NCBI GenBank assembly: GCA_011082265.1
Contig: CP049781.1
Location: 434,001-498,000 of the forward strand
Direction of reading: 5' to 3'
DNA length: 64,000 nucleotides
DNA from: Candidatus Lachnocurva vaginae
Lineage (GTDB): Bacteria; Bacillota; Clostridia; Lachnospirales; Lachnospiraceae
Position numbers and translations under genes: made by a program. Under the pieces are notes generated by a model. The model was not told the DNA's origin, did no database searches, and was given only the letters and a program-made list of their open reading frames with translations. Positions 34,459 through 44,416 of this stretch are shown piece by piece. Numbering within the stretch: the first letter of the stretch is position 1; each line of letters starts with the position of its first letter.

Positions 34459-35643
34459 ATGTTAAATAAAAAAGAAAAGGGATATCTTTCCTCTAAAGAA
34501 ATAAGAAATATTTCAAAGTACAATAAAAAGATAACGTCGGAAATTGAAAAGAGAAATAAAAGAAAAAATGTCCCAAAATCCGAGTATGTTACAAAAATGA
34601 AGGATAGTAACAATGAGGTTGAATTTGAAAATGTTCACACATACTTTTTTACTGATTCAGGAATTGTAAAATCTGTAAATGGAGTTTCTTTTTCTGTACC
34701 AAAAGGAAAAACTGTAGGTGTTGTAGGTGAATCAGGGTGTGGGAAATCTGTAACTTCACTTTCTCTTATGAGACTTGTTCAAAGACCACAAGGACAAACT
34801 GTAGAAGGGTCTATAAGACTTAATCTTGGAGATGAAGCTATAGATGTAACAAAGGCTCCGGATTGTGTTATGGAAAAATTAAGAGGAAATGTAGTTTCTA
34901 TGATTTTCCAGGAGCCTATGACAGCACTTAATCCAATTTTTAGAATAGGTGAGCAGATAGATGAAGTAATTATGCTTCATGATGGTGAAGGCAAGTCAAA
35001 AGAGGATGTGAAAAAAAGGACGATTGAACTTCTTGAAATGGTAGGAATTGCAAATGCTTCCGGGGTTTATAAAATGTATCCTCATGAGCTTTCAGGAGGT
35101 ATGAGACAGCGTGTTATGATAGCTATGGCTTTATCTTGTAATCCACAGATGATTATAGCGGATGAGCCTACAACTGCTCTTGATGTTACAATTCAAGCTC
35201 AAATTCTTGATTTACTTAGAAGCCTTAAAAATAAAATAAATGCATCAATAATGTTTATAACGCATGATCTTGGTGTTATAGCAGAAATGGCAGATTATGT
35301 CGTTGTTATGTACGCAGGAAGAATAATTGAAAAAGGTACAGCACAAGATATTTTCTATAATCCTGCACATCCTTATACTATAGGACTTATGGCAAGTAAA
35401 CCGGTTGTAGGTAAAAAAGTTGATAAGTTATATTCAATTCCGGGAAAGGTTCCAAATCCGATTAATATGCCGGATTATTGCTATTTTAAGGATAGATGTG
35501 ATAAAAAAATTCATGCTTGTGATGGAAAGTATCCATGTATGGTAAAGCTTTCCGATACTCATTTTGTATCGTGTTATAGATATTACGATAAAGGAACTTT
35601 AATTGAAGGTGAGAAATCTTTTGAGGAGGGTGTTACAATATAA
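34459..35643 (+). CDS. oppD: Oligopeptide ABC transporter ATPase OppD
   Basis: 394 residues. An unusual basic N-terminal tail of about 50 residues precedes the ATPase domain; then Walker A GESGCGKSV, signature LSGGMRQRVMIAMAL, Walker B MIIADEPTTALDVT and the C-terminal peptide-transporter region with the Cys-rich motif CYFKDRCDKKIHACDGKYPC, which binds an iron-sulfur cluster or metal in several OppD proteins. Its stop overlaps the oppF start (TAATG). Confidence 0.95.
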   Translation: MLNKKEKGYLSSKEIRNISKYNKKITSEIEKRNKRKNVPKSEYVTKMKDSNNEVEFENVHTYFFTDSGIVKSVNGVSFSVPKGKTVGVVGESGCGKSVTSLSLMRLVQRPQGQTVEGSIRLNLGDEAIDVTKAPDCVMEKLRGNVVSMIFQEPMTALNPIFRIGEQIDEVIMLHDGEGKSKEDVKKRTIELLEMVGIANASGVYKMYPHELSGGMRQRVMIAMALSCNPQMIIADEPTTALDVTIQAQILDLLRSLKNKINASIMFITHDLGVIAEMADYVVVMYAGRIIEKGTAQDIFYNPAHPYTIGLMASKPVVGKKVDKLYSIPGKVPNPINMPDYCYFKDRCDKKIHACDGKYPCMVKLSDTHFVSCYRYYDKGTLIEGEKSFEEGVTI

Positions 35644-36674
35644 TGGAAAAGAGTGATTATATTCTTGAAGTAAAAAATTTAAAAAAACATTATCCTATAA
35701 AAGGTGGACTTTTATCACATGCAATAGGATATGTGAAAGCTGTTGATGGAATTTCTTTTGGAATAGAAAAAGGTACTACAATGGGCCTCGTAGGTGAATC
35801 AGGCTGTGGCAAGTCGACTACCGGCAGAACTATTTTAAAATTAGAAGGCTCAAAAACAGAAGGAGAAGTCCTTTTTAAAGGAGAGGAAGTCTATAATTTT
35901 TCAAAGAAAAAGATGCGAAAGAAGAGAACTGAGATGCAGATTATATTTCAAGATCCCTTCGCATCGCTTCAACCTAGAATGCCGATAGGAGAAATAATAG
36001 GAGAAGCAGTAAGAGAACACCATATTGTACCGAAAGAAGAGTATGAATCATATATTGATGAAATAATGAGTGAATGTGGGCTTTATCCTTTCCAAAAAGA
36101 AAGATATCCTCACGAGTTTTCAGGTGGACAAAGACAGAGAATATGTATAGCAAGAGCAATTGCATTAAAACCGGATTTTATTGTTTGTGATGAGCCGGTT
36201 TCTGCTCTTGATGTTTCTATTCAAGCACAGATTATAAATCTGCTTAAAGATTTACAGAATAAGAGAGGACTTACATATCTTTTTATTTCACATGACTTAT
36301 CTGTAGTAGAACATATAAGTGATACTGTAGGAGTTATGTATCTTGGAAATCTTGTTGAAATTGGAAAGACTCAGGATATATTTAAGAACCCTCTTCATCC
36401 TTACACAAAAGCTCTTCTTTCAGCAGTACCGGTACCGGATCCTAATGCAAAGATGAATAGAGTTGTTCTTCAAGGCTCTCTTCCTTCTCCTGCAAATCCT
36501 CCAAAAGGATGTAAGTTTCATACGAGATGTCCTATGTGTATGGAGTGTTGTAAAAATATAGAACCTAAAGAAAAGGACTTTGGAAATGGGCATAAAGTGG
36601 CATGTCATTTATATGATGAAGAAATCATGAAAAAACAAGTTGAAGTAAAAAAGGAAGAAGAAGTTAATGTATAA
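35643..36674 (+). CDS. oppF: Oligopeptide ABC transporter ATPase OppF
   Basis: 343 residues. Walker A GESGCGKST, signature FSGGQRQRICIARAIAL, Walker B FIVCDEPVSALDVS, switch LFISHDLSVVEHISD and a C-terminal Cys motif CKFHTRCPMCMECC. It pairs with OppD to drive import. The ATG overlaps the oppD stop, and its own stop overlaps the following small gene by eight bases. Confidence 0.95.
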   Translation: MEKSDYILEVKNLKKHYPIKGGLLSHAIGYVKAVDGISFGIEKGTTMGLVGESGCGKSTTGRTILKLEGSKTEGEVLFKGEEVYNFSKKKMRKKRTEMQIIFQDPFASLQPRMPIGEIIGEAVREHHIVPKEEYESYIDEIMSECGLYPFQKERYPHEFSGGQRQRICIARAIALKPDFIVCDEPVSALDVSIQAQIINLLKDLQNKRGLTYLFISHDLSVVEHISDTVGVMYLGNLVEIGKTQDIFKNPLHPYTKALLSAVPVPDPNAKMNRVVLQGSLPSPANPPKGCKFHTRCPMCMECCKNIEPKEKDFGNGHKVACHLYDEEIMKKQVEVKKEEEVNV

Positions 36675-36987
36675 TAAAATTTCTGATAAAAATAAAGCTA
36701 ATAATGAAGCTAATAATGAAGAAGATATGTTAGTAATTTCAGATATGTCAGAAGTTAAAAGACATTCTTTCTTTTCTTTTACAGGCTTTTCTTATGGTAA
36801 TAGATTAAGAAAAGAAAAGAAAAATACTAATGCTTCTAATTCTTTTTCTAATGAAAATGATGTTATAGAGCTTACTGCAGAAGAAAAGAAGTGGTATATT
36901 TTAGGAGTTTTAAAAGCTTCACTTCTTATAGGAGCTATATATGCTTTGGGACTTTCTTTAGTAATTATAATTTTTCTTTTGTTATGA
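36667..36987 (+). CDS. Small membrane protein at the end of the opp operon
   Basis: 106 residues. A hydrophilic Asn/Lys/Ser-rich N-terminal part is followed by one C-terminal membrane helix (about 78-106, WYILGVLKASLLIGAIYALG onward) ending in a very hydrophobic IIIFLLL. It overlaps the oppF stop by eight bases and shares the operon terminator, so it is co-expressed with the transporter. The N-terminal region is low-complexity (NKANNEANNEED). I do not recognise it. Confidence 0.68.
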   Translation: MYNKISDKNKANNEANNEEDMLVISDMSEVKRHSFFSFTGFSYGNRLRKEKKNTNASNSFSNENDVIELTAEEKKWYILGVLKASLLIGAIYALGLSLVIIIFLLL

Positions 36988-37004
36988 ATTAAAAAAAGCT
37001 ATAG

Positions 37005-37038
37005 TATAAGTGTATCTTATTGATACACTTATATTTTT
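37005..37038 (+). terminator. Terminator of the opp operon
   Basis: Perfect 12-bp stem TATAAGTGTATC (37005-37016) and GATACACTTATA (37022-37033), loop TTATT, then TTTTT. Confidence 0.9.
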
Positions 37039-37073
37039 GCTAATAATTAAAAAAGGACATTAAGAGAATATGT

Positions 37074-38498
37074 ATGGTAAAAAGGGATTTATTACAAGAT
37101 TTACGAGATGGTAATAAGCTTTCTATACGAGAAATGATACAACTTACTATTACGCTTTCAATACCGTCTGTTATAGCAGAAATTTCATATATTTTAATGG
37201 AGTTTATTGATGCTTCAATGGTCGGTTCTTTAGGTGCTGAAGCGTCCGCTTCCGTAGGTCTTGTTGCAACTACAACTTGGCTTATAGGTGGTATTCTTCG
37301 ATCGATTACTTTAGGATTTACTGTTCAGGTTGCACATCTTTATGGAGCAAAGAATTATAGAGATGCAAGAAGTGTTACACGTCATGGAGTCGTAATCTTA
37401 TTAATGATAGGAATTATTTTATCAATTTTTGCTTTTTTAATATCTCCTTATTTACCAATATGGCTTGGAGGAGGAGAAAGTATATCCTTAATGGCGACAC
37501 AGTATTTTATGATTTATGCATTTACTCTTCCTTTTACAGCACTTTCTTTTTGTGCAGGAGGAATGCTTCAATGCGGAGGCAATATGAAAACTCCGGGAAT
37601 TTTAAATGTGCTGACATGTATTCTTGATGTTATATTTAACTATTTCCTTATAAATGATTATCATGAGATTTTCTTATTCGGAAATTATTTATATATAAAA
37701 GGAGCGGGACTTGGTGTAGAAGGAGCAGCCATAGGAACTTTGCTTGCAAGCATGATAACGTCATTTCTTATGGTGTATTTCCTTTTTGTAAAATCAAAAA
37801 ATCTGTCATATAGACAAGAATTACTAAAAAAAATTGACAAAGAAGAGATATTTACAGCTATAAAAATATCATTTCCTATAGCATTTGAAAATCTTCTTGC
37901 AGGCGGAGCACAGATTGTATCGACAAAGATTGTTGCACCTTTAGGTAATATGTCAATTGCAGCAAATTCATTTGCAATTACAACAGAAGGATTTTGCTAT
38001 ATGCCGGGATATGGACTTTCAGCTGCTTCGACTACAGTTGTAGGGCAGAGTATGGGAGCCGGCAGAAAAAATACGGCACGAAAGATAGGTTGGATATGTA
38101 TGATAACAGGAATGACTGTAATGGGAATTGTAGCTATTCTTATGTATGCACTTTCTTATAATGTAATAGGACTTTTGACACCGGTTCGTGATATAAGAAT
38201 TTTAGGCTCAAAAGTTTTGAGGATTGAAATGTTTGCAGAGCCTTTCTTTGCAGCTTCTATTGTAGGGGCCGGTGTATTTAGAGGATTTCAGGATACTTTA
38301 GTTCCATCAATTATAAATTTTTCAACGATGTGGCTTATAAGACTTCCTCTTGCGTATTTTCTTTCAAAGATGATAGGCCTTTCGGGAGTGTGGTACGCTA
38401 TGTGCATACAGCTTACAATATGCGGAATTTTATTTATTTTAAGAATGATATTTAAATATAGAAAAGAACAATTCAAAAAAGCATATTTAAATAATTGA
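37074..38498 (+). CDS. MATE-family efflux transporter
   Basis: 474 residues with 12 predicted membrane helices in two homologous halves. The N-terminal half shows the MATE pattern (LTITLSIPSVIAEISYILME, FIDASMVGSLGAEASASVGL) and the second half FPIAFENLLAGGAQIVSTKI. MATE proteins expel cationic drugs or metabolites using Na+ or H+ gradients. It stands alone between the opp terminator and a repeat-filled spacer. Substrate cannot be deduced. Confidence 0.93.
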   Translation: MVKRDLLQDLRDGNKLSIREMIQLTITLSIPSVIAEISYILMEFIDASMVGSLGAEASASVGLVATTTWLIGGILRSITLGFTVQVAHLYGAKNYRDARSVTRHGVVILLMIGIILSIFAFLISPYLPIWLGGGESISLMATQYFMIYAFTLPFTALSFCAGGMLQCGGNMKTPGILNVLTCILDVIFNYFLINDYHEIFLFGNYLYIKGAGLGVEGAAIGTLLASMITSFLMVYFLFVKSKNLSYRQELLKKIDKEEIFTAIKISFPIAFENLLAGGAQIVSTKIVAPLGNMSIAANSFAITTEGFCYMPGYGLSAASTTVVGQSMGAGRKNTARKIGWICMITGMTVMGIVAILMYALSYNVIGLLTPVRDIRILGSKVLRIEMFAEPFFAASIVGAGVFRGFQDTLVPSIINFSTMWLIRLPLAYFLSKMIGLSGVWYAMCIQLTICGILFILRMIFKYRKEQFKKAYLNN

Positions 38499-38547
38499 AA
38501 AAATAAGATAATAGCTTTATATTTAACAATGTATTTATTTAATAATA

Positions 38548-38667
38548 GATGAATGGATTATATAAAAGATGAATGGATTATATAAAAGATGAATGGATTA
38601 TATATAAGATGAATGTACTATATATAAGATGAACGGACTATATATAATGTGAATAAATTATATATAA
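38548..38667. repeat. Six tandem copies of a 20-bp unit before pncB
   Basis: Units starting at 38548, 38568, 38588, 38608, 38628 and 38648; the first reads GATGAATGGATTATATAAAA and later copies drift (TGTACT, CGGACT, AAATTA). They fill nearly the whole MATE-pncB spacer. Confidence 0.92.
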
Positions 38668-38688
38668 GATATACGAAAGGAAGTAAAA

Positions 38689-40182
38689 ATGAACAATATC
38701 AAGGGAAAAAGAAATATTGCAATGATGGTTGATTTATACGAACTTACTATGGCAAATAGCTATTTCTTAACAGAAAACCATGATCAGGTAGTTGTATTTG
38801 ATCTTTTTTTTAGAAAAAATCCGGAAAAAGGCGGATTTTCGATATTTGCAGGGCTTGAGCAGGTAGTTGATTATATTACAAATATGCATTTTGAAAAGGA
38901 TGATGTAGATTATTTAAGATCTCTTGGCATTTTTGATGAAGGATTTTTGGAATATCTTTCTAATTTTCACTTTAGAGGAGATGTTTATGCATTCCGCGAA
39001 GGAACTATTATGTATCCAAATGAGCCTGTTATTACAGTAGTTGCACCTTTGATTGATGCTCAAATGGTAGAAACAGAAATACTTGCACAAGTAAATCATC
39101 AGTCTCTTATAGCTACAAAAGCAAGAAGAATTGTAAGAGCTGCCGGGAATAGAGCAGTTTCTGATTTTGGAGCTAGAAGAGCACACAATAATGATGCTGC
39201 AGTATATGGAGCTAGAGCAAGCTTTATAGGAGGAGTTGTAGGAACAGCTACTGTTCTTGCAGGACAAGATTTTAAAATACCGGTAGGCGGAACTATGGCA
39301 CATAGTTATGTTATGTATTATAAGGATGAGCTTAAGGCATTTAGACAATTCGCATCCGTTTATCCTAATAATTGTATTCTTTTAATTGATACTTATGATG
39401 TATTGGATTCAGGTATAAAAAATGCAATTACTGTATTTAAGGAAATGAAAGAAAAAGGAATAAAATCTAAAAATTATGGTGTAAGAATAGATTCCGGAGA
39501 TCTTGCTTATTTGACTAAGGAAGTAAGGAAAATTCTAGATAAAGAAGGCTTTAAAGACGCAAAGATTGTTGTTTCAAATTCTCTTGATGAATATACAATT
39601 GTTTCAATCTTAGATCAAGGTGCTTGCATTGATTCTTTTGGCGTTGGAGAGAGAATGATTACATCCAAGTCTGAACCGGTTTTTGGCGGTGTATATAAAT
39701 TAAGTGCAGTAGAAGAAAATGGAATTATGGAGCCTAGAATAAAAGTATCTGAATCAGTTGAAAAAATAACTAATCCGGGACTTAAATCAGTATATAGAGT
39801 TTATAATGATAAAGGCCATGCATTTTGCGATCTTATTGCAAAATATGATGAAAAAGTTGACTTAGATAAGCCTTTCCGCTATGTAGATCCCGAAAAACCA
39901 TGGAGAAAAGATTACTTTAAAAATTGCACATTAAAATCTCTTCAGCAGCTAGTTATAAAAAATGGAAAGAGAACTTTTGAAAAAGAAAATCTTAAGGATA
40001 TAAGAGATTATGTAAAATATCAGCTTGATAATGAGATATGGGATGAGGAACAAAGATTTGAAAACCCGCATATTCACTATCTTGACATGACACCTGATTT
40101 TTATGAAATGAAGATGAATATGCTTTATGAATTAAATCAAAAAAAGGCATATGATTGTTATACTGTAAAAAATCAATTATAA
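38689..40182 (+). CDS. pncB: Nicotinate phosphoribosyltransferase
   Basis: Salvages nicotinate with PRPP and ATP to nicotinate mononucleotide in NAD synthesis. 497 residues. The start (MMVDLYELTMANSYF) and the core with SDFGARRAHNNDAAVYGARA and GTMAHSYVMYY, plus LIDTYDVLDSG, are diagnostic; the histidine of AHSY lies in the phosphorylated-His region of the family. AAAGGAAG precedes the ATG. No NAD-related riboswitch is visible upstream. Confidence 0.95.
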   Translation: MNNIKGKRNIAMMVDLYELTMANSYFLTENHDQVVVFDLFFRKNPEKGGFSIFAGLEQVVDYITNMHFEKDDVDYLRSLGIFDEGFLEYLSNFHFRGDVYAFREGTIMYPNEPVITVVAPLIDAQMVETEILAQVNHQSLIATKARRIVRAAGNRAVSDFGARRAHNNDAAVYGARASFIGGVVGTATVLAGQDFKIPVGGTMAHSYVMYYKDELKAFRQFASVYPNNCILLIDTYDVLDSGIKNAITVFKEMKEKGIKSKNYGVRIDSGDLAYLTKEVRKILDKEGFKDAKIVVSNSLDEYTIVSILDQGACIDSFGVGERMITSKSEPVFGGVYKLSAVEENGIMEPRIKVSESVEKITNPGLKSVYRVYNDKGHAFCDLIAKYDEKVDLDKPFRYVDPEKPWRKDYFKNCTLKSLQQLVIKNGKRTFEKENLKDIRDYVKYQLDNEIWDEEQRFENPHIHYLDMTPDFYEMKMNMLYELNQKKAYDCYTVKNQL

Positions 40183-40244
40183 TCTATAAGTGTATTGTAG
40201 AAAAATGTAAATAAAGATTTAAGGCATAAGTCGAGAAAACAAAT

Positions 40245-41552
40245 ATGAATTACAGGTTTAAAAATGCAAGACTTCTTATAAATAAAAAGGATTCACATTC
40301 TTTCGATATAAAAAAAGGAGAGCTGTGGACATCAGGGAATATTATTTCCTTCTTAGGAAACAAAGAAGAAGCAGAAGAAGAGATTAAAAATAAAAATATC
40401 AATTTCGATGAAGAAATTGACTGTGAAGGAAATCTTTTAATGCCGGGATTTAAAAATGCACATACGCATACGGCAATGACATTTTTAAGATCGCATGCTG
40501 ATGATTTACCGCTTAACGATTGGCTTTTTAAAAAAGTTTTTCCTAAAGAGGATAAACTAAAAGAAGAAGATATTTATTGGCTTAATCTTCTTGGAATATT
40601 AGAATATTTAACGAGCGGAATTACAGCAAATTTCGATATGTATTTTTATCCGCCTATGATAGCAAAGTCTTCTTTTGATGCAGGATTTAGAACTGTGCTT
40701 ACAAGTGGCTTTAATAATTTCGGAGCGGGAATAGAAAAGGTTGAAAGTGACTATAATGCTGTAAATGCAATGGGAAGCGATTTAGTTTCCTTTATAATAG
40801 GATTTCACGCTGAGTACACGACTTCAATGGAGAGAATGAAGGATTTAGCATCTCTTGCCAAGAAGGTAAAATCTCCTGTATTTTTACATAATTCTGAAAC
40901 TAAAAAAGAGGTTGATGAATGTGTTGAAAGATGGGGTATGACTCCTACAAGGCTTATGGAAGAGCTTGGAATGTACGAGTATGGAGGTGGAGGATATCAC
41001 TGTGTATATCTTAGTGATGAAGATATAGATATTATGAAAAAAAGGCATCTTTATGCAGTAACGAATCCGTCATCAAATTTAAAGCTTGCAAGTGGAATTG
41101 CTCCGGTAAAAAAGCTTTTGGATGAAGGAATTAATCTTGCGATAGGAACGGATGGACCTGCGTCAAATAATGCTCTTGATTTCTTTAGAGAGATGTATCT
41201 TGCAGCAGTGCTTCCTAAGGTAAGAGAAAATGATGCAGCGGCGGTATCAGCGGAAGAAATACTTTATAGTGCTACTAATGTTGGAGCAAAATGTATGGGA
41301 CTTAATGACTGTGTTTCTATTGAAAAAGGTAAAAAAGCCGATATAATAATGATTGATTTGCATAGACCTAATATGCAGCCTTTTAATAATATAATTAAAA
41401 ATCTTGTATATGCAGGAAGCAAAGAAAATGTGAAAATGACAATGATTAATGGCAGGATGTTATATTGTGACAAAAAATTTTATTTGAAATATAGTCCTGA
41501 TGAAATTTATGATAGAGTAAATGATATTGTAAATAGAATAAAAAGTGAATAA
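40245..41552 (+). CDS. Amidohydrolase, SAH/MTA deaminase-like (TRZ/ATZ family)
   Basis: 435 residues, metal-dependent deaminase of the MtaD/SsnA/cytosine deaminase group. Metal ligands appear in GFKNAHTHTAM (His-x-His), FHAEYT, HNSETKKEVDEC and IGTDGPASNN. Such enzymes deaminate S-adenosylhomocysteine, methylthioadenosine or adenosine, but the family also contains guanine and chlorohydrolase activities, so the substrate is uncertain. The Shine-Dalgarno is weak. It lies 63 bases downstream of pncB. Confidence 0.85.
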   Translation: MNYRFKNARLLINKKDSHSFDIKKGELWTSGNIISFLGNKEEAEEEIKNKNINFDEEIDCEGNLLMPGFKNAHTHTAMTFLRSHADDLPLNDWLFKKVFPKEDKLKEEDIYWLNLLGILEYLTSGITANFDMYFYPPMIAKSSFDAGFRTVLTSGFNNFGAGIEKVESDYNAVNAMGSDLVSFIIGFHAEYTTSMERMKDLASLAKKVKSPVFLHNSETKKEVDECVERWGMTPTRLMEELGMYEYGGGGYHCVYLSDEDIDIMKKRHLYAVTNPSSNLKLASGIAPVKKLLDEGINLAIGTDGPASNNALDFFREMYLAAVLPKVRENDAAAVSAEEILYSATNVGAKCMGLNDCVSIEKGKKADIIMIDLHRPNMQPFNNIIKNLVYAGSKENVKMTMINGRMLYCDKKFYLKYSPDEIYDRVNDIVNRIKSE

Positions 41553-41589
41553 AATATATTAAGTATAATTTATGAATGGGAGGTAAAGC

Positions 41590-41745
41590 ATGGCAGCTTT
41601 TTTCAGTTGTTTTTTTACATATCTTTTAATTTTTTTAGTTAGTATAGTTGCACTTGTAATTGCAATTAAATTAGGGAGAGCTTGGAGACTTAAAAAGGAT
41701 GCTCGCCTTGCAGAGGAGAATCAGTCTGCAAAAAAAGAAAAATAA
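41590..41745 (+). CDS. 51-residue single-pass membrane protein
   Basis: A short gene with a strong GGGAGG (41578-41583) before its ATG. It begins MAAFFSCFFTYLLIFLVSIV, forms one hydrophobic helix to about residue 28, and ends in a charged tail (KLGRAWRLKKDARLAEENQS, then AKKEK). It ends two bases before the alaS Shine-Dalgarno, so it is probably co-transcribed with alaS. The arrangement (membrane anchor plus Lys/Glu tail) is common in small Clostridia proteins of unknown role. Confidence 0.72.
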   Translation: MAAFFSCFFTYLLIFLVSIVALVIAIKLGRAWRLKKDARLAEENQSAKKEK

Positions 41746-41764
41746 TGAAAGGCAATACGAAATA

Positions 41765-44416
41765 ATGAAATACGGTGAAAATGAATTAAGACAAATGTAT
41801 TTGGATTTCTTTTCAGAAAAGAAGGGACACCTTCTTATGAAAAGCTTTTCCCTTATACCCAAAAATGATAATAGTCTTTTACTTATCAATGCGGGAATGG
41901 CACCATTAAAACCATATTTTACAGGTCAGGAAATTCCTCCGAGAAGAAGAGTAACTACCTGTCAGAAATGTGTAAGGACAGGAGACATTGAAAATGTAGG
42001 AAAGACGGAAAGACATCTTACTTTCTTTGAAATGCTAGGGAACTTTTCTTTCGGAGATTACTTTAAAACTGAGGCGATACATTGGTCTTGGGAATTTTTA
42101 ACGGAAGTCTTAAAACTCGATCCAAAAAGACTTTATCCGACTATCTTTGAAGATGATGATGAAGCATTCAGAATTTGGAATGAAGAAATCGGCATAGAAG
42201 CTGACAGAATCATGAGAATTGGGAAAGATGAGAATGGCAAGAGCGATAATTTCTGGGAACATGGAGCAGGACCTTGCGGACCTTGTACGGAAATTTATTA
42301 CGATAGAGGAGAAAAATACGGAACATCACCTGATGATGTAATGGGTGGCGAAGGCGACAGATTTATGGAAATTTGGAACAACGTATTTTCTCAGTTTGAA
42401 AATGACGGCCACGGAAATTACACAGAACTTAAGCAAAAGAATATTGATACAGGTATGGGACTTGAAAGACTTGCACTTGTAATGCAGGACGTCGAATCTG
42501 TTTTCGATATTGATACAATGAAAGCGATAAGAGATAAGGTTTGTTCTTTTTGCAATAAAAAGTATAAAGAGAATGAAAAAGATGATATATCAATTCGTCT
42601 TATTACAGACCATATAAGAAGCTCGACATTCATGATTTCCGATGGAATTCTTCCTTCAAATGAAGGAAGAGGATATGTCCTTAGAAGGCTTATAAGAAGA
42701 GCAGCTCGTCACGGTAAAATGCTAGGGATTAAGGATACTTTCTTGAATAAGCTTGCAGATACTGTTATTGAAAATAGTAAAAAGGGTTATCCTGAACTTG
42801 AGGATAAGAAAACATTCATAAAGAAAGTTCTTCTTGAAGAGGAGGAAAGATTCGCAAAAACTATAGATCAGGGGCTTAGCATTTTAAAGGAACTTTGCAC
42901 AAAGCTTCATGATGAAAAGAAAAATATTCTTTCAGGTGAAGATGTATTTAAATTATATGATACATACGGATTCCCGGTTGATTTAACAGCAGAAATTATA
43001 TCAGAGCATAACTTTACATATGACAAAGAAGGCTTTGATAAGTGCATGGAAGAGCAGAGAAATAAAGCAAGAAGTGCAAGAAAAGAAACCAATTATATGG
43101 GAAGCGATGCAACTGTATATAATGAAATCGATCCTTCAATATCGAGTAAATTTGTAGGATATGAATATACAACTTATGATTCCAAAGTAACAGTTATGAC
43201 AACGGAAGATGCTATTGTAGATACCTTAAAAGAAGGAGAAAAGGGAACTATTATAGTATTAGAGACTCCTTTCTACGGAACAAGAGGCGGACAAGTAGGA
43301 GATACAGGTGTAATTGAATCTGAAAATGGATTATTTAAAGTAGAGGATACAATCCATTTACTCGGAGAAAAGATCGCACATATAGGGAAAATGGTTAAGG
43401 GCTTTATAAGCGTAAATGATAAAGTTACACTTAAGGTTGACAAGAATAGAAGAAAGCTCATTGCTTCAAACCATAGTGCAACTCATCTTGTACATGCAGC
43501 TTTGAGAAGCGTTTTAGGAGACCATGTTCATCAATCCGGATCATATCTTGATGAATATAGATTAAGATTCGACTTTACACATTTTAAGCCAATGACAAAA
43601 GAAGAAATTAAGAAAGTAGAAGACTTTGTAAATAATGCTATAAATGAAGAAATCAAAGTAAGAACCGATATAATGGATCAAAATGATGCAAAGAATACCG
43701 GTGCTATTGCATTATTCGGAGAAAAATATAAAGAAAAAGTAAGAGTTGTAAATATGGGAGACTTGTCTGTAGAGCTTTGTGGAGGAACTCATGTAAGAAA
43801 TACACAGGATATTAAAGATTTTAAGATTATCTCCGAAACAGGTGTTTCTGCAGGAATAAGAAGAATTGAAGCTCTTACTAATCAGGGCTTATTCAATTAT
43901 TATGAAGATGAAGAGAATACTCTTAATTCTGCAGCTAAGCTTTTAAAGACAACTTCAAATGAACTTCTTGAAAAGATTGAACATCTTATGAAAGAAAATA
44001 AGGAAATTAAATCTGAAAATGAATCGCTAAAGCAGAAGATGGCAAATGATTCTGTTAAGGATGTTTTATCTAATGTAAAGAAGATTGGCAATTTCAGTGT
44101 TGTAGCAATAAATGTTCCTGATACAGATATGGGAGAACTTAGAAACTTGGGAGATTCCATAAAAGGAAAAATAGGATCTGGAGTGGTAGCACTTGCATCT
44201 AACAAAGATGGAAAAGTAAGCTTTATAGTAACTGCTACGGATGATGCTGTTAAAGCGGGAATTCATTCAGGAAATATTATAAAGAATGCGGCTCCTCTTC
44301 TTGGAGGTGGCGGCGGAGGTCGCCCTGACATGGCACAGGCAGGTGGAAAAAATCCGGAAGGAATTGAAAAAGCACTTAGGAAAGTTGAAGAGGTTGCAAA
44401 GGAGCAGCTAAGTTAA
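41765..44416 (+). CDS. alaS: Alanyl-tRNA synthetase
   Basis: 883 residues, full length. The start MKYGENELRQMYLDFFSEKK is preferred over an upstream in-frame ATG (41699) that overlaps the small membrane protein. Class II core: FEMLGNFSFGDYFK and GMGLERLALVMQ. The editing domain has the zinc motif HSATHLVHAAL and CGGTH, and the C-terminal C-Ala ends with the glycine-rich LGGGGGGRPDMAQAGGK. The last codons lie in a 32-bp tandem repeat that continues beyond the stop. Confidence 0.97.
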   Translation: MKYGENELRQMYLDFFSEKKGHLLMKSFSLIPKNDNSLLLINAGMAPLKPYFTGQEIPPRRRVTTCQKCVRTGDIENVGKTERHLTFFEMLGNFSFGDYFKTEAIHWSWEFLTEVLKLDPKRLYPTIFEDDDEAFRIWNEEIGIEADRIMRIGKDENGKSDNFWEHGAGPCGPCTEIYYDRGEKYGTSPDDVMGGEGDRFMEIWNNVFSQFENDGHGNYTELKQKNIDTGMGLERLALVMQDVESVFDIDTMKAIRDKVCSFCNKKYKENEKDDISIRLITDHIRSSTFMISDGILPSNEGRGYVLRRLIRRAARHGKMLGIKDTFLNKLADTVIENSKKGYPELEDKKTFIKKVLLEEEERFAKTIDQGLSILKELCTKLHDEKKNILSGEDVFKLYDTYGFPVDLTAEIISEHNFTYDKEGFDKCMEEQRNKARSARKETNYMGSDATVYNEIDPSISSKFVGYEYTTYDSKVTVMTTEDAIVDTLKEGEKGTIIVLETPFYGTRGGQVGDTGVIESENGLFKVEDTIHLLGEKIAHIGKMVKGFISVNDKVTLKVDKNRRKLIASNHSATHLVHAALRSVLGDHVHQSGSYLDEYRLRFDFTHFKPMTKEEIKKVEDFVNNAINEEIKVRTDIMDQNDAKNTGAIALFGEKYKEKVRVVNMGDLSVELCGGTHVRNTQDIKDFKIISETGVSAGIRRIEALTNQGLFNYYEDEENTLNSAAKLLKTTSNELLEKIEHLMKENKEIKSENESLKQKMANDSVKDVLSNVKKIGNFSVVAINVPDTDMGELRNLGDSIKGKIGSGVVALASNKDGKVSFIVTATDDAVKAGIHSGNIIKNAAPLLGGGGGGRPDMAQAGGKNPEGIEKALRKVEEVAKEQLS

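Noticed and set aside
38548..38667. Possible CRISPR or small peptide array from the 20-bp repeat
   Set aside because: No spacers, and the unit is not a multiple of three so no repeated peptide can be encoded.
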